DNA of 64,000 bases, taken from assembly GCA_035623335.1 (NCBI GenBank), contig DASPTQ010000320.1, positions 62,001 to 126,000 of the forward strand, read 5' to 3'. Shown one piece after another: positions 43,527 to 52,174 of this stretch. The notes beneath the pieces are model-generated. The model did no database searches. It was not told the origin of the DNA and saw nothing but the letters and a program-made list of their open reading frames with translations. The translations under genes were made by a program, and so were the position numbers. Position 1 is the stretch's first letter; each line of letters opens with the position of its first letter. This DNA comes from JAFAGX01 sp035623335 (GTDB taxonomy: Bacteria > Acidobacteriota > Terriglobia > Terriglobales > Acidobacteriaceae).

Positions 43527-44125
43527 GTCGTGGCTTTTCTAGAAGCCAAGACCGCTTCCGCCCTGCGTATTGCTTTTTCGTGCAACTCCCAAGAGCGAAT
43601 GGCCTGCTGGCAGCCTTCTCGAGCCAGGTCCGTATCCAGGTGGCGCTCCGCTTCGTCGAACGTTGCTTCCGCCGTCATGCGGGCAAGGTGAGCGGCGTCA
43701 TCGGCTTCTTTCACTTTCTGAACAAAGGCTCTGGTTTCAGGATCGATAGACTCGGAGGCGGCTTCTCCCCTTCGCTGCCGGTCCGACCTCCCGGCCAGCT
43801 CCTTGTAGGCGGACCTGACGTCAGCGCTCCAGCGGGCTTTCACGGACCGGTTCAAGTTGTCCAGAGCTGCATTGGCCCGATCGGCGGTTTCTCGCACTCT
43901 GCGCTTTTGAAAAAGCCAGGTGAATACGGACCAGTCAACCGCCTCCGTCATGAGTGCCTTAGCTTCTTCGACTTCGGAAAGTTTTCGCGTAGCCAGAGCA
44001 ACATAGCGGGTGGCAACGGAAAAGTCCAGCGCAGCCTGCGGTGCCCTTGGAATCAAGTGTGAGGCGGCAAAGCCCGCGTCCGATTTTATGTCGAACCACG
44101 GCCAATTCGATTTCGATTTCGTCAT
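43523..44125 (-). CDS. Hypothetical helical protein, 200 aa
   Basis: I do not recognise this family. The product is almost entirely helical and charged, with coiled-coil character (LATRKLSEVEEAKALMTEAV; RETADRANAALDNLNRSVKA; EATFDEAERHLDTDLAREG). A Trp-rich patch DWSVFTWLFQKRR lies near residue 65. The ATG at 44123-44125 gives MTKSKSNWPWFDIKSDAG; this start overlaps the start region of the divergent GMC gene by 38 bases, so one of the two starts may be set too early. Its stop shares TTAA with the phosphopantetheinyl transferase stop. Protein-like composition through 200 codons supports coding. Confidence 0.65.
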   Translation of the reverse strand: MTKSKSNWPWFDIKSDAGFAASHLIPRAPQAALDFSVATRYVALATRKLSEVEEAKALMTEAVDWSVFTWLFQKRRVRETADRANAALDNLNRSVKARWSADVRSAYKELAGRSDRQRRGEAASESIDPETRAFVQKVKEADDAAHLARMTAEATFDEAERHLDTDLAREGCQQAIRSWELHEKAIRRAEAVLASRKATT

Positions 44126-45737
44126 CGTCGGATCCGGCTTTGGCGGTAGTGTTTGTGCGCACCGGCTCACGGAGAAAGGCTACAAGGTCGCGGTGATGGA
44201 AATGGGCCTCCGCTGGGGGCCGGAGAATCTGCCACCCACGAGTTGGTCGATTCATCACTGGTTCTGGCGTCCCCAACTCGGCCTGCGTGGCTTTTTCAAC
44301 ATGCGACTATTTCGCCATGTGACCATCTTCCACGGCTGCGCCGTCGGTGGCGGATCGGTCACGTATGCGGCAACGTTGCTCCAGCCTGGCGACAAAGTGT
44401 GGGATTCGGGTACTTGGGCTGGCTTGGCCAACTGGAAGACGGAAATGTCCAAGCACTACGAGACTGCGGAACGCATGCTGGGCATGACTGAAAACAGGAT
44501 TCTCGGACCCGCCGATCACCTGCTTCAAAGAACCGCTGCGGCATCGGGATGCGGCCACACCTTTTATCCCACCCGCGTAGGGATCTTTGAGTCCACGAAC
44601 GGAGAGCCGGGCGGCCAGACGCTTCCCGATCCTTTCCTCGGCGGCGAGGGTCGCGAGCGAACCACCTGCATTGCATGCGGCGGTTGCATCATGGGTTGCC
44701 GCTATGGCGCAAAGAACACGCTGGATCTTAATTATCTTTACCTGGCCGAGAAGCATGGCGCGCAAGTCTTCCCGGAAACCAAAGTGATCGATCTCAGGCC
44801 CATAGACGGCAGGAGCGACGGAGGCGACGGATACGAAGTGCGAACCGTGAAGTCCACCGCTTGGATTCGTCGAGAGCCGCGGCGGTTCACTTGCAGGGCT
44901 GTGGTCTTGGCTGCGTCTTCGCTGGGGACGATGGAGCTTCTCTTCCGTTTGCGAGAAAAGGGCTCGTTGCCTGCAATCAGCGGGCAGTTGGGCCAACACG
45001 TTCGCACAAATTCTGAATCGCTGATTGGGGCGCGGGTGCCGGGTTGCCGAGAGGATCTCTCCCAAGGGATTGCCATTGGCTCGGGAGTCTACATTGATGA
45101 GCACACGCACGTAGAAGCGGTCCGCTACCCGTGCGGCTCCGACACCATGAGTCTGCTCACCACATTTCTCACCGATGGTACTCCTGGTTCAGGCCGCATT
45201 CGACTGTGGTTGAAGAATCTGCTGGCCTCTCTGTTCTGCCATCCAATCAAGTCCTGGCGCCTGCTTCGCCCTCGAGGATGGGCCCGGGAAGCGGTCATTC
45301 TGCTCTGCATGCAGGCGCTGGATGGCGAGATCCAAATGCATTGGCGGCGCCCGTGGTTTTGGCCATTCCGGAAGTTTCTTGTCAGCGGAGGACAGAAGGT
45401 ACCAACCTACATTCCGCAAGCTAACCAGTTTGCGAAAAAATTCGCGGAGGTTGCCGGGGGCACGGCGATGAGCACACTGCCGGAAATCCTTTTCGACGTT
45501 CCGGGCACGGCGCACTGCATCGGTGGCTGCGTGATCGCGGATTCCCCTGCCCACGGCGTGGTTGACGCGCGCCACCGCGTCTTCGGCTACCAGAACATGT
45601 ACATCTGCGACGGTTCGGTGGTGGCAACCAACCTGGGCGTCAATCCCAGCCTAACCATCGTTGCGCTGGCCGAGCGAGCGATGAGCTTTGTGCGTCCAGC
45701 GATGGCTGTGGCTTGGGAGGATAGGGCAGGGAATTGA
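44088..45737 (+). CDS. GMC-family FAD oxidoreductase (cholesterol-oxidase-like)
   Basis: A 549-residue flavoenzyme of the glucose-methanol-choline family. The FAD-binding motif is VIVGSGFGGSVCAHRLTEKG near the N-terminus; HGCAVGGGSVTYAATLLQ, then CIACGGCIMGCRYGAKNTLD, VVLAASSLGTMELLF and the C-terminal catalytic region FDVPGTAHCIGGCVIAD, YICDGSVVATNLGVNPSLTI follow. This pattern is typical of the cholesterol-oxidase-like branch that oxidises secondary alcohols or hydroxy-lipids. ATG 44088 gives a standard start (MSNHGQFDFDFVIVG); the frame is open further upstream. It follows the lipid gene run after one opposed gene, so action on a hydroxylated lipid is plausible but only inferred. Confidence 0.88.
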   Translation: MSNHGQFDFDFVIVGSGFGGSVCAHRLTEKGYKVAVMEMGLRWGPENLPPTSWSIHHWFWRPQLGLRGFFNMRLFRHVTIFHGCAVGGGSVTYAATLLQPGDKVWDSGTWAGLANWKTEMSKHYETAERMLGMTENRILGPADHLLQRTAAASGCGHTFYPTRVGIFESTNGEPGGQTLPDPFLGGEGRERTTCIACGGCIMGCRYGAKNTLDLNYLYLAEKHGAQVFPETKVIDLRPIDGRSDGGDGYEVRTVKSTAWIRREPRRFTCRAVVLAASSLGTMELLFRLREKGSLPAISGQLGQHVRTNSESLIGARVPGCREDLSQGIAIGSGVYIDEHTHVEAVRYPCGSDTMSLLTTFLTDGTPGSGRIRLWLKNLLASLFCHPIKSWRLLRPRGWAREAVILLCMQALDGEIQMHWRRPWFWPFRKFLVSGGQKVPTYIPQANQFAKKFAEVAGGTAMSTLPEILFDVPGTAHCIGGCVIADSPAHGVVDARHRVFGYQNMYICDGSVVATNLGVNPSLTIVALAERAMSFVRPAMAVAWEDRAGN

Positions 45738-46371
45738 GCCGGATGGCCTGAGGTCACGAAGGATAGAGGCGCAAATTCGGCAGATGAGCCCTTGTCCGGC
45801 AGGAACCCTCGCGGGTAAGGAAGAAACTGGTTTCGAGCAAGTCCGAGCTCCCTGGCACAATCTAGTACAGCTGCCGACAGAACCCTTACCTGCGACTTAA
45901 GAGACAAAGGCTCGTTTCCTGGAAGGCAAATGCCGCGGGTCGGGCTGAACCGGCTCAACCCCTTGGCCGGGTAGGAAATCAAAACGTACAGGCGACGTGG
46001 TCCGGACGCCAGCGCCTGTCCCCCCGCGCCGGCCACAAGGCTGGCGAAAATATTTTCACCAGCACTATGTAGCTCGCGGAAATATAGGTATGAACCCGGC
46101 ACTTCGTGTTCCTTCATTGCCACTGGGGCTAAGGTCCATTGAGGTGTGTAGTGGTGGTCTCATCCGATATTCGCGCCAAGCCCGCCTGCCAGCGGCCATT
46201 TGCATCTCTAAGCCATCCTGTAGCCATCTTAAGTGTGCTTTATCTTTCATAATCAGCCTGACATCGTGCTGCCGTCACTCGCCACCGTGTTCTTCAAGAA
46301 GCCCACCGCAGGGCTAGGGCGCCCGGGAACTCGGTAGTCGGGAGTGGTGGTGATGCACCCAAGCCGAGGAT
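45738..46371. other. 634-bp non-coding stretch
   Basis: This lies between the end of the GMC gene and the stop of the convergent methyltransferase gene. Open frames on both strands overlap the GMC gene or each other and show no ribosome site or family feature. I see no RNA gene or repeat. Confidence 0.45.
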
Positions 46372-47352
46372 TTAATGCCGACTTCCTACGGCTGACTCGC
46401 CCATCTCTACTGAGCGTCCGACGAAGAGAAAGTGATCCGAATATGCAACGCCTTCCGGCGTAGTTCCCGTGGCCTCTATAATGTCCAGCCAGCCGGCCTT
46501 CTCCTCCGCCGTCTTGGAGTGAAACACGTCCTGCCAGGGGCCCGTGAACGATTCCACCCCTGCCAGAGCTAACTCCACGAAATGCGCGGTCATGAGTTCG
46601 CGGAACTCCGCTACCGTGGTGAGGTGCGCGTAGCCGATCGGAGGCGCGTGCTTCGGATCGAGATTTCCGGTGGCGAGAAACTGCGCCACAAACTCTCCTG
46701 GACCGGGCTCCTGGCCAGCGCCGAATTTGCCCCGACTAGCCAACTCACGCCCAAACGACATCCCGGCGCCCGCCAGTTCAGAGCCAAAGAACTTGGCTGA
46801 AAACGGATCGGGAGAGCGAAACATATCGCGCAGGAAGGTCAGGCGATTGATGCCGGCGGCCAGCACGATTCCATGCGGCTTGAGCACTCGCGCGGCTTCA
46901 TTTACTGCCTGCCGCCGCTCCTCGAGTTCGCGTAAATGATAGAGAGGACCGAGCACGAGCAGAGCATCGAGGCTAAGGTCAGAGAAGGGAAGCGTCGTCG
47001 CAGAGGCATGGTGAAGGCCGGCAATCGAGGAGGCGAGTCCTGCCGCGCGCAAGCGCTTCTCGGCGGCGCGCAGAAGACTCCCCGAGACGTCCACCAGGTG
47101 AAGGCGGCAGCCGCGCCGCGCCAGAGACTCAGAGTAATGTCCCACGCCCACGCCGATCTCGCCGACCGTCGACCGGTCCGGCACGAAGCCCGCCAGGTAT
47201 CGTTGCGTAACCGCATATTCCACCGGGCAGAATTTCTCCAGCCGCTCCGCCTCCGCCTGCACATAGTTGTCGTAGTGCTCGGCGACACGAGCCGCATCGC
47301 CTCCAAGCGGATTCGACGATCTTTGGGGATCAAGCACGATGAACGGTTCCAA
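46372..47352 (-). CDS. Class I SAM-dependent methyltransferase, 326 aa
   Basis: The Rossmann methyltransferase core is visible: motif I VGEIGVGVGHYSESLARRG, motif II strand RLHLVDVSGSLLRAAEKR, SLDALLVLGPLYHLRELEER as motif IV region, and AARVLKPHGIVLAAGINR. The C-terminal part (about 190-326) is a family-specific cap with no motif I can name. The start is uncertain: TTG at 47350-47352 (MEPFIVLDPQ) overlaps the end of the upstream UbiB-like gene by 23 bases, while a GTG at 47335-47337 would overlap it by 8. Both imply translational coupling with that gene. Substrate is unknown; pairing with a UbiB-type kinase hints at quinone or lipid methylation. Confidence 0.82.
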   Translation of the reverse strand: MEPFIVLDPQRSSNPLGGDAARVAEHYDNYVQAEAERLEKFCPVEYAVTQRYLAGFVPDRSTVGEIGVGVGHYSESLARRGCRLHLVDVSGSLLRAAEKRLRAAGLASSIAGLHHASATTLPFSDLSLDALLVLGPLYHLRELEERRQAVNEAARVLKPHGIVLAAGINRLTFLRDMFRSPDPFSAKFFGSELAGAGMSFGRELASRGKFGAGQEPGPGEFVAQFLATGNLDPKHAPPIGYAHLTTVAEFRELMTAHFVELALAGVESFTGPWQDVFHSKTAEEKAGWLDIIEATGTTPEGVAYSDHFLFVGRSVEMGESAVGSRH

Positions 47353-49009
47353 TGCCTTTCTCAGATGGTTTCGGCAAGTAGCGATCGAGTAGCTTCCGTT
47401 CGTACTTCAGCCACACGCGGCTGGCATAGAGCAAGGCACTGCATTGGAGTGTGACCCAGTCCTGCAGCTTCAGCGGTGAGCGGAAGCCGCTTCGGGGGGT
47501 GATCCAATGCTGGGCGACGTGGCGCGCGACAGTAAAACCCATGCCGGTACCGTCGCCTCCCACGTCGGTCAGAATGCCATCCAGCGTGAACATTACTTTG
47601 GAAAGCATGACCAGAGACGCAGGAAACCTGACGCCCTTCATGGCCACTTTCTCCAGCAACTGCATCACGTCCGCCCCGGTCGGAAAATACTTTATCGGGA
47701 GTTCGTCAAGAACACCGGTAACGGCTTGGCGCACAACTTGCGCTCGGCGCGAGCTGCTATGCGTACGCTGCTGGCCAAGGGCCAGAACCTCATTCGCGGC
47801 CCCCACTGGGTCTCGCAGGCTCAGCATGAGAAACAGCAGCGCCAGATGGCGGCGCTGTTCGCGGCTTAAGTGCTCCCGCAGTGCCCAATCAATGATGGTC
47901 AGTTCGCCGGTGTGTCGGTTGTAGAGAAGATTGCCGGCGTGAGGATCGCCGTGAAAGACGGCGTCGTCCTGTGACGCAAGAAGAGGAACCGCCACCAGTG
48001 CTTCGATGAGTTGTTCGCGAATTCTCCGGCGGCCCCTCGGCGTCAGGCGGGCAGCCGCGTTCGTCACCTTGATGCCAAATTCCTCCGTGAGCGCGGTAAT
48101 TCTTGGGGTAGACAGCGGCCGAATCAGCTGCGGCACGCGCACCCCAGGAATTTTGGCATAAAGAGCGGAGGCCTCGAGTAAGGTTTCTTGCTCGCGCACA
48201 AAATTGACTTCATGCTGCAGCAACCGCCGAACCTTACGGAACGTATCCGGAATCAGGTGCGCAGGAAATCCATACCGGTGGTGACGGTCCCCGAAGTAAT
48301 GGGCCAGCCCCTGCAAGTAGTCCATGTCCTCCGCGAAGTATGCGGGAATGTGCGGCTTAAGGACTTTGAAAACGCCACGTTCACGCTTTCCGGTCTGGGG
48401 ATTGCTTCGGGTGAAGCGTACGACCGCGCTGACGCTGGCTTCCGAGAGGATCGTTGGCGCGATCTTGACTGAATATTGTTCGAGTCGCCTCCCCAATTCG
48501 TTTTGAATAATGACGCGTATTTGTTCGGGCTTGACGTCTCGAATACCATTCTCCAGACGGACGAGCGCCTTGCGCAGAGCGGGGCGGAGGCGTTGGTTGC
48601 GTGCGATCACTTGTCCGAGTTTTTGCAATCCAGGTACCTGGGCAATAAGCCGGAGTAAACGGTCTTCCGCCGTGGTTTCTTGCGGAAGTTCAACTTGTTC
48701 CAGAAGCTTCGGGGCAAGGCGCTCCGGCGACAAGCGGGCCACCACAAACGTCATGGCGTCGCGCACCGGCTCGCGCCACTTGATGTAGGACTTGGGAACC
48801 AACCTTTCCACGGGGACGATTACGTCGACAATCCACCTCGCCATGGCGTCGCGCAAGGATTGGCCGATCGGGCTGCGCAGCCCGCTTTCAATGACACTGA
48901 TGCGCTCGGCGCGAGTTCCGTTTTTGGGCAGAACGTCGGCCAGCGCAGCACCCAACTGCTCGGGCGTCAAGTGAGCTAAATCGGTCTTGCTAAGCGATGT
49001 ATCTAGCAT
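47330..49009 (-). CDS. ABC1/UbiB/ADCK-type atypical kinase
   Basis: A 559-residue protein of the UbiB family, atypical kinases/ATPases linked to ubiquinone or other isoprenoid lipids. Kinase-like motifs are Lys in RGVFKVLKPHIPAYFAED (nucleotide site), LQHEVNFVREQETLLEAS, and the metal/catalytic residues in DAVFHGDPHAGNLLYN and ELTIIDWALREHL. The N-terminal ~180 residues are helical. There is no clear C-terminal transmembrane hairpin as in UbiB proper. The ATG at 49007-49009 (MLDTSLSKTDLAHLTPEQ) was chosen by the onset of protein-like sequence; the open frame extends upstream into low-complexity Arg-rich sequence. It overlaps the end of the small flavin-domain remnant by 20 bases. Confidence 0.85.
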   Translation of the reverse strand: MLDTSLSKTDLAHLTPEQLGAALADVLPKNGTRAERISVIESGLRSPIGQSLRDAMARWIVDVIVPVERLVPKSYIKWREPVRDAMTFVVARLSPERLAPKLLEQVELPQETTAEDRLLRLIAQVPGLQKLGQVIARNQRLRPALRKALVRLENGIRDVKPEQIRVIIQNELGRRLEQYSVKIAPTILSEASVSAVVRFTRSNPQTGKRERGVFKVLKPHIPAYFAEDMDYLQGLAHYFGDRHHRYGFPAHLIPDTFRKVRRLLQHEVNFVREQETLLEASALYAKIPGVRVPQLIRPLSTPRITALTEEFGIKVTNAAARLTPRGRRRIREQLIEALVAVPLLASQDDAVFHGDPHAGNLLYNRHTGELTIIDWALREHLSREQRRHLALLFLMLSLRDPVGAANEVLALGQQRTHSSSRRAQVVRQAVTGVLDELPIKYFPTGADVMQLLEKVAMKGVRFPASLVMLSKVMFTLDGILTDVGGDGTGMGFTVARHVAQHWITPRSGFRSPLKLQDWVTLQCSALLYASRVWLKYERKLLDRYLPKPSEKGIGTVHRA

Positions 49010-49337
49010 GAGTCGCAACCGGAAACTGGGTCGGGCTAGTGAGCATGTGGAAAGCAATGCCCTCCTCCCGGGCATGCTTAACTTCTTCCTTGCGCGCCCG
49101 CATCTCTGCCTGCGAATTGAGGACGTGTGTGGTCTTGGCCACCGCCTGCACCACAATGCTGATGTTGCTACGCGCGCGATCAGAACTTTCGATGGTTAGG
49201 GGTATTCGCTCACCCTGTTCATAGATTCGCAGAATTACAAACTGTCCGGCCTTTTGTTTCCGTGCAATGCGAGGGGCTTCGATGACAAAGCGCTTGATGC
49301 CGGCAGCAACGAACTCAGCCTGCACGATTGTCAACAT
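48990..49337 (-). pseudogene. In-frame fused remnant of sudB (NfnA-like) and sudA genes
   Basis: The 115-residue frame starts like the FAD/NAD subunit SudB/NfnA: IVQAEFVAAGIKRFVIEAPR, KQKAGQFVILRIYEQGERIP, LTIESS, ISIVVQAVAKTTHVLN. Residue 76 onward then switches to a segment typical of the partner subunit SudA (glutamate-synthase small-chain-like): EMRARKEEVKHAREEGIAFH, MLTSPTQF. In intact loci these parts are several hundred residues apart in two adjacent genes, so an internal deletion that kept the frame seems to have joined them. A good ribosome site (GGAGG) precedes the ATG at 49335-49337, so a short protein may still be made, but it lacks all NADPH and most FAD sites. Confidence 0.6.
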
Positions 49338-49608
49338 CGTGCCTCCGGACTAGACATGTATATTCTCGGGGCCGTTCCGCAGCCACTACCGTGATTACCG
49401 TCACCATGGCATGTATCGGCACTACCCCGGCAGTTCTAAGCTCGTGATCCGGATCGGCTGCAGCCCGCAGTTCCTCCGACACCACCATGCAAGCGCTTTA
49501 CATGGCGGTGGCAAGCCGAGACTCCGGTGACCACCTCGCTGCTCCCTATTAGAGTTCCGAAAACTGGCCTTCGCACCGGCCTTCCGGTATCTTGGACTGG
49601 AGGAGAGC

Positions 49609-51423
49609 TTGCTCAGTCACATGAGCCTCAGCACGCTGAACGACATCTTCTTTGCCATTACCTACCGCGACGATCGGGTGGTCATGATGCATCGGCAAGC
49701 GATCCAGTGGACGTCGATCTCCGCGCGTGAGTTGTATCGGAATGTGGTTGGTGTCGCTAGAGCCCTCAAAGACTGCGGAATCAACAAGGGAGACCGTGTG
49801 GCCATCCTCAGCGAGAATCGCCCGGAGTGGACCATCGCGGACTTCGCTTGCTTGCTGATCGGCGCGGTCGTGGTACCCATATATGCCACCCTCACGAGTG
49901 AGCAAACGGCCTACATACTGCGTGATTCAGAAGCGCGTGCCATATTTGTTTCCGGCGAGAAGCAATTGGCGAAAGTAAACACTATTCGGGACCAAACTCC
50001 GATCGAGGAGATCGTGGTCATGGATGCGGTTGAAACAGCACGCGCTTTTCCCATGCAGCGTTGGATGCATGATGGTCCCTCGGAGTTCGATCCGAGGTTT
50101 GACGCAGCTGGAAGAGCTGCGAATCCGGACGACTTGGCTACGATCATCTACACCTCTGGGACGACAGGCACACCCAAGGGAGCCGTGCTAACCCATGGCA
50201 ACATGGTCGCCAACCTCAACGTTTCCTTTTCCGATTTTCCCGTCGGCCAGGGCGAGATCAGCATTTCGTTTCTTCCTTTGTCGCACGTCACGGCGCGTCA
50301 CGTGGATTTTGCCCTGCTCCACCGTGGCGTAACTCTGGCGTACGTTTCTTTCATGGATCAACTTCCGCATGCTCTGGTAGAAGTACGCCCCACCATTTTC
50401 GTGGGGGTTCCGCGAGTTTATGAGAAGGTATACGCGCAGGCGGATCAGAAGGCGAAGGGCTTTCTCAAAAGGCAAGTTTATCGCTGGGCAATGTCTGTGG
50501 GCAGGGCTCATCGAGCCGAGATCCTGCGCGGGCAAACACCGAAGTCGCTTGCCTGGAAGATGGCCAATCGGCTGCTCTATTCCAAGGTGCGGGCAGGGAT
50601 GGGAGGGCGAGCGGAACTCTTCGTTTGTGGTGGAGCCCCCTTAGGACGGCAATTGGCGGAGTGGTACGCCGACATCGGAATTCGCATTCATGAAGGCTAC
50701 GGGCTGACCGAGACTTCGCCGGTCATAGCGGTCAACACCCCTAAAGCACACAAGCTGGGGACGGTGGGCAAGCCTCTGCCGAATGTTGAGGTGCGGATCG
50801 CCGCGGACGGAGAGGTTCTGGTGCATGGACCTTCGGTATTCCGTGAGTACTGGAACAGGCCGGAAGAGACCAAGAACGCATTCGCCGAGGGATGGTTCAA
50901 AACGGGTGATATCGGCAATCTCGATGCTGAGGGCTACTTGTCTATTACGGATCGCAAGAAGGACTTGATCAAGACCTCGGGAGGAAAGTTCATCGCGCCC
51001 CAGCCCTTGGAGAATTCTCTTAAGCACAACGCGTTGATTGCGGAAGCGGTCGTGCTAGGGGACAGGCGGAAGTTCCCGGCAGTGCTGATTGCGCCCTGTT
51101 TTCCCCTGCTAGAAGACTGGGCACGGGCGAATCACATTGTGTTCTCCTCGCGCCAGGATCTGATTCGAGAGGTCAGGGTGCGCGAACTATATGAGGGATT
51201 CGTTTCGGAGCTAAACCGGGATTTGGCGCGTTATGAGCAGTTGAAGAAAGTGGTGCTGATCGCCGAGGAGTTTTCCGGTGAAAGCGGCTTGCTCACGGCC
51301 ACTATGAAGGTGCGAAGGAGCACCGTGGAGGAACGATATCGGCGCCAGATTGATGAGACGTATGCCTCGGCAGAGGCAGAGACGACTCGAGGACCTAGAT
51401 CTCCCTTTCCGCCGTTTCCCTAG
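49609..51423 (+). CDS. Long-chain acyl-CoA synthetase (AMP-forming), FadD15-like
   Basis: A 604-residue ligase activating fatty acids with ATP and CoA. Adenylation motifs are in order: GDRVAILSENRPEWTIADFA, the P-loop IIYTSGTTGTPKGAVLTHGN, FLPLSHVTAR, GGAPLGRQLAEWYADIG, HEGYGLTETSPVIAVNTP, FKTGDIGNLDAEGYLSITDR and KKDLIKTSGGKFIAPQPLE. The TTG at 49609 has GGAGGAG five bases upstream; ATG 49621 is an alternative four codons later. It is monocistronic and divergent from the sud remnant. It would feed acyl-CoA to beta-oxidation, WS/DGAT or AdhE. Confidence 0.94.
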   Translation: MLSHMSLSTLNDIFFAITYRDDRVVMMHRQAIQWTSISARELYRNVVGVARALKDCGINKGDRVAILSENRPEWTIADFACLLIGAVVVPIYATLTSEQTAYILRDSEARAIFVSGEKQLAKVNTIRDQTPIEEIVVMDAVETARAFPMQRWMHDGPSEFDPRFDAAGRAANPDDLATIIYTSGTTGTPKGAVLTHGNMVANLNVSFSDFPVGQGEISISFLPLSHVTARHVDFALLHRGVTLAYVSFMDQLPHALVEVRPTIFVGVPRVYEKVYAQADQKAKGFLKRQVYRWAMSVGRAHRAEILRGQTPKSLAWKMANRLLYSKVRAGMGGRAELFVCGGAPLGRQLAEWYADIGIRIHEGYGLTETSPVIAVNTPKAHKLGTVGKPLPNVEVRIAADGEVLVHGPSVFREYWNRPEETKNAFAEGWFKTGDIGNLDAEGYLSITDRKKDLIKTSGGKFIAPQPLENSLKHNALIAEAVVLGDRRKFPAVLIAPCFPLLEDWARANHIVFSSRQDLIREVRVRELYEGFVSELNRDLARYEQLKKVVLIAEEFSGESGLLTATMKVRRSTVEERYRRQIDETYASAEAETTRGPRSPFPPFP

Positions 51424-51523
51424 TCATGCGAATTCAAGCAACGAATCCAGGAGGCGGATCAGGGCTCGACACGAGCGCAATTCGTCCACCTAGGAAAGAC
51501 GCGATCGGCTCCAACTCTCAAAA

Positions 51524-51901
51524 CTACCATGCAAGTCTGGTGATTCCGGAAACGGCGTCGAAGTGGCGGTCGCGGCTTAGCAGCGGCAGAAAATGCTGGC
51601 GGCACAACGCGGCAATCCAAATATCGTTCGAAGGAATAGGAGTTCCGGCCTTCCGTAGCTCGGTTCGGACGGTACTGTAGGAGATGGTAGTCTGTTCATC
51701 GACCTCGAGAATTCGAAACTTCGGCAAGGATTCGGCTAACCACCGTTCGTAGTGCGCCCGGTCGCGAGACCGCGAAATCCCACATCGGTATTCACCCATC
51801 ACAATAACCGGAATGGCCACTTGAGCCGCTTTGCGGAGGATGGGTTCCAGCGCAGAGTCGCCCTCCGCTACGGCTGAAAGTCCGTTGGTGTCCAAAATCA
51901 C
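51524..51901 (-). CDS. vapC: PIN-domain toxin (VapC family)
   Basis: A 125-residue PIN toxin. Acidic residues fit the active site: D4 in MILDTNGLSAV, E37 in IVMGEYRCGIS, D92 in PSNDIWIAALC and D110 in LSRDRHFDAV. The start is GTG at 51899-51901, overlapping the antitoxin stop by 4 bases (GTGA). It is the second gene of a two-gene module, intact. Its middle segment is closely related to a degenerate fragment at 57914-58010. Confidence 0.9.
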   Translation of the reverse strand: MILDTNGLSAVAEGDSALEPILRKAAQVAIPVIVMGEYRCGISRSRDRAHYERWLAESLPKFRILEVDEQTTISYSTVRTELRKAGTPIPSNDIWIAALCRQHFLPLLSRDRHFDAVSGITRLAW

Positions 51902-52149
51902 AGCCGGTCCTCAGCTTCGATCTGCTCGAATTCTTCCTCGATAATGCGATTGATTCTGGCTGTTTCCTTGCGGAGATGTCGAAGTTTGCCGAAAGCAGCC
52001 ATCCAGGGCTTGTCCGCCGTCCGGCGGTTGGCGGCCAGTTTCTCCTTCACCGCTTCGGTGACAAACTCTCGGAACGCAATTCCACGCTCGGCAGCTACCG
52101 ATTTGGCGCGTCGAAAAATGGCGTCCGGAATTTCTAGCGTAGTCTTCAC
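51898..52149 (-). CDS. vapB: VapB-type antitoxin (ribbon-helix-helix-like)
   Basis: An 83-residue protein whose first 40 residues, KTTLEIPDAIFRRAKSVAAE then RGIAFREFVTEAVKEKL, match the N-terminal DNA-binding part of VapB-type antitoxins: one strand followed by two helices. The C-terminal half is charged and likely wraps around the PIN toxin. The start is GTG at 52147-52149. A 14-base palindrome lies 11 bases upstream, a good candidate autoregulatory site. Confidence 0.85.
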   Translation of the reverse strand: MKTTLEIPDAIFRRAKSVAAERGIAFREFVTEAVKEKLAANRRTADKPWMAAFGKLRHLRKETARINRIIEEEFEQIEAEDRL

Positions 52150-52160
52150 AGTGCTATGCT

Positions 52161-52174
52161 CCCATATTTATGGG
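52161..52174 (-). promoter_or_regulatory. Palindrome upstream of vapBC, probable operator
   Basis: CCCATA-TT-TATGGG has perfect 6-base arms around two bases and lies 11 bases upstream of the antitoxin GTG. The AT-rich centre (TAAATA on the minus strand) could also be the -10 box. Binding by the VapB-VapC complex is inferred. Confidence 0.5.

Noticed and set aside
45587..46123. 178-codon minus-strand frame after the GMC gene
   Set aside because: Overlaps the conserved C-terminus of the GMC oxidoreductase and shows no family motif or ribosome site.
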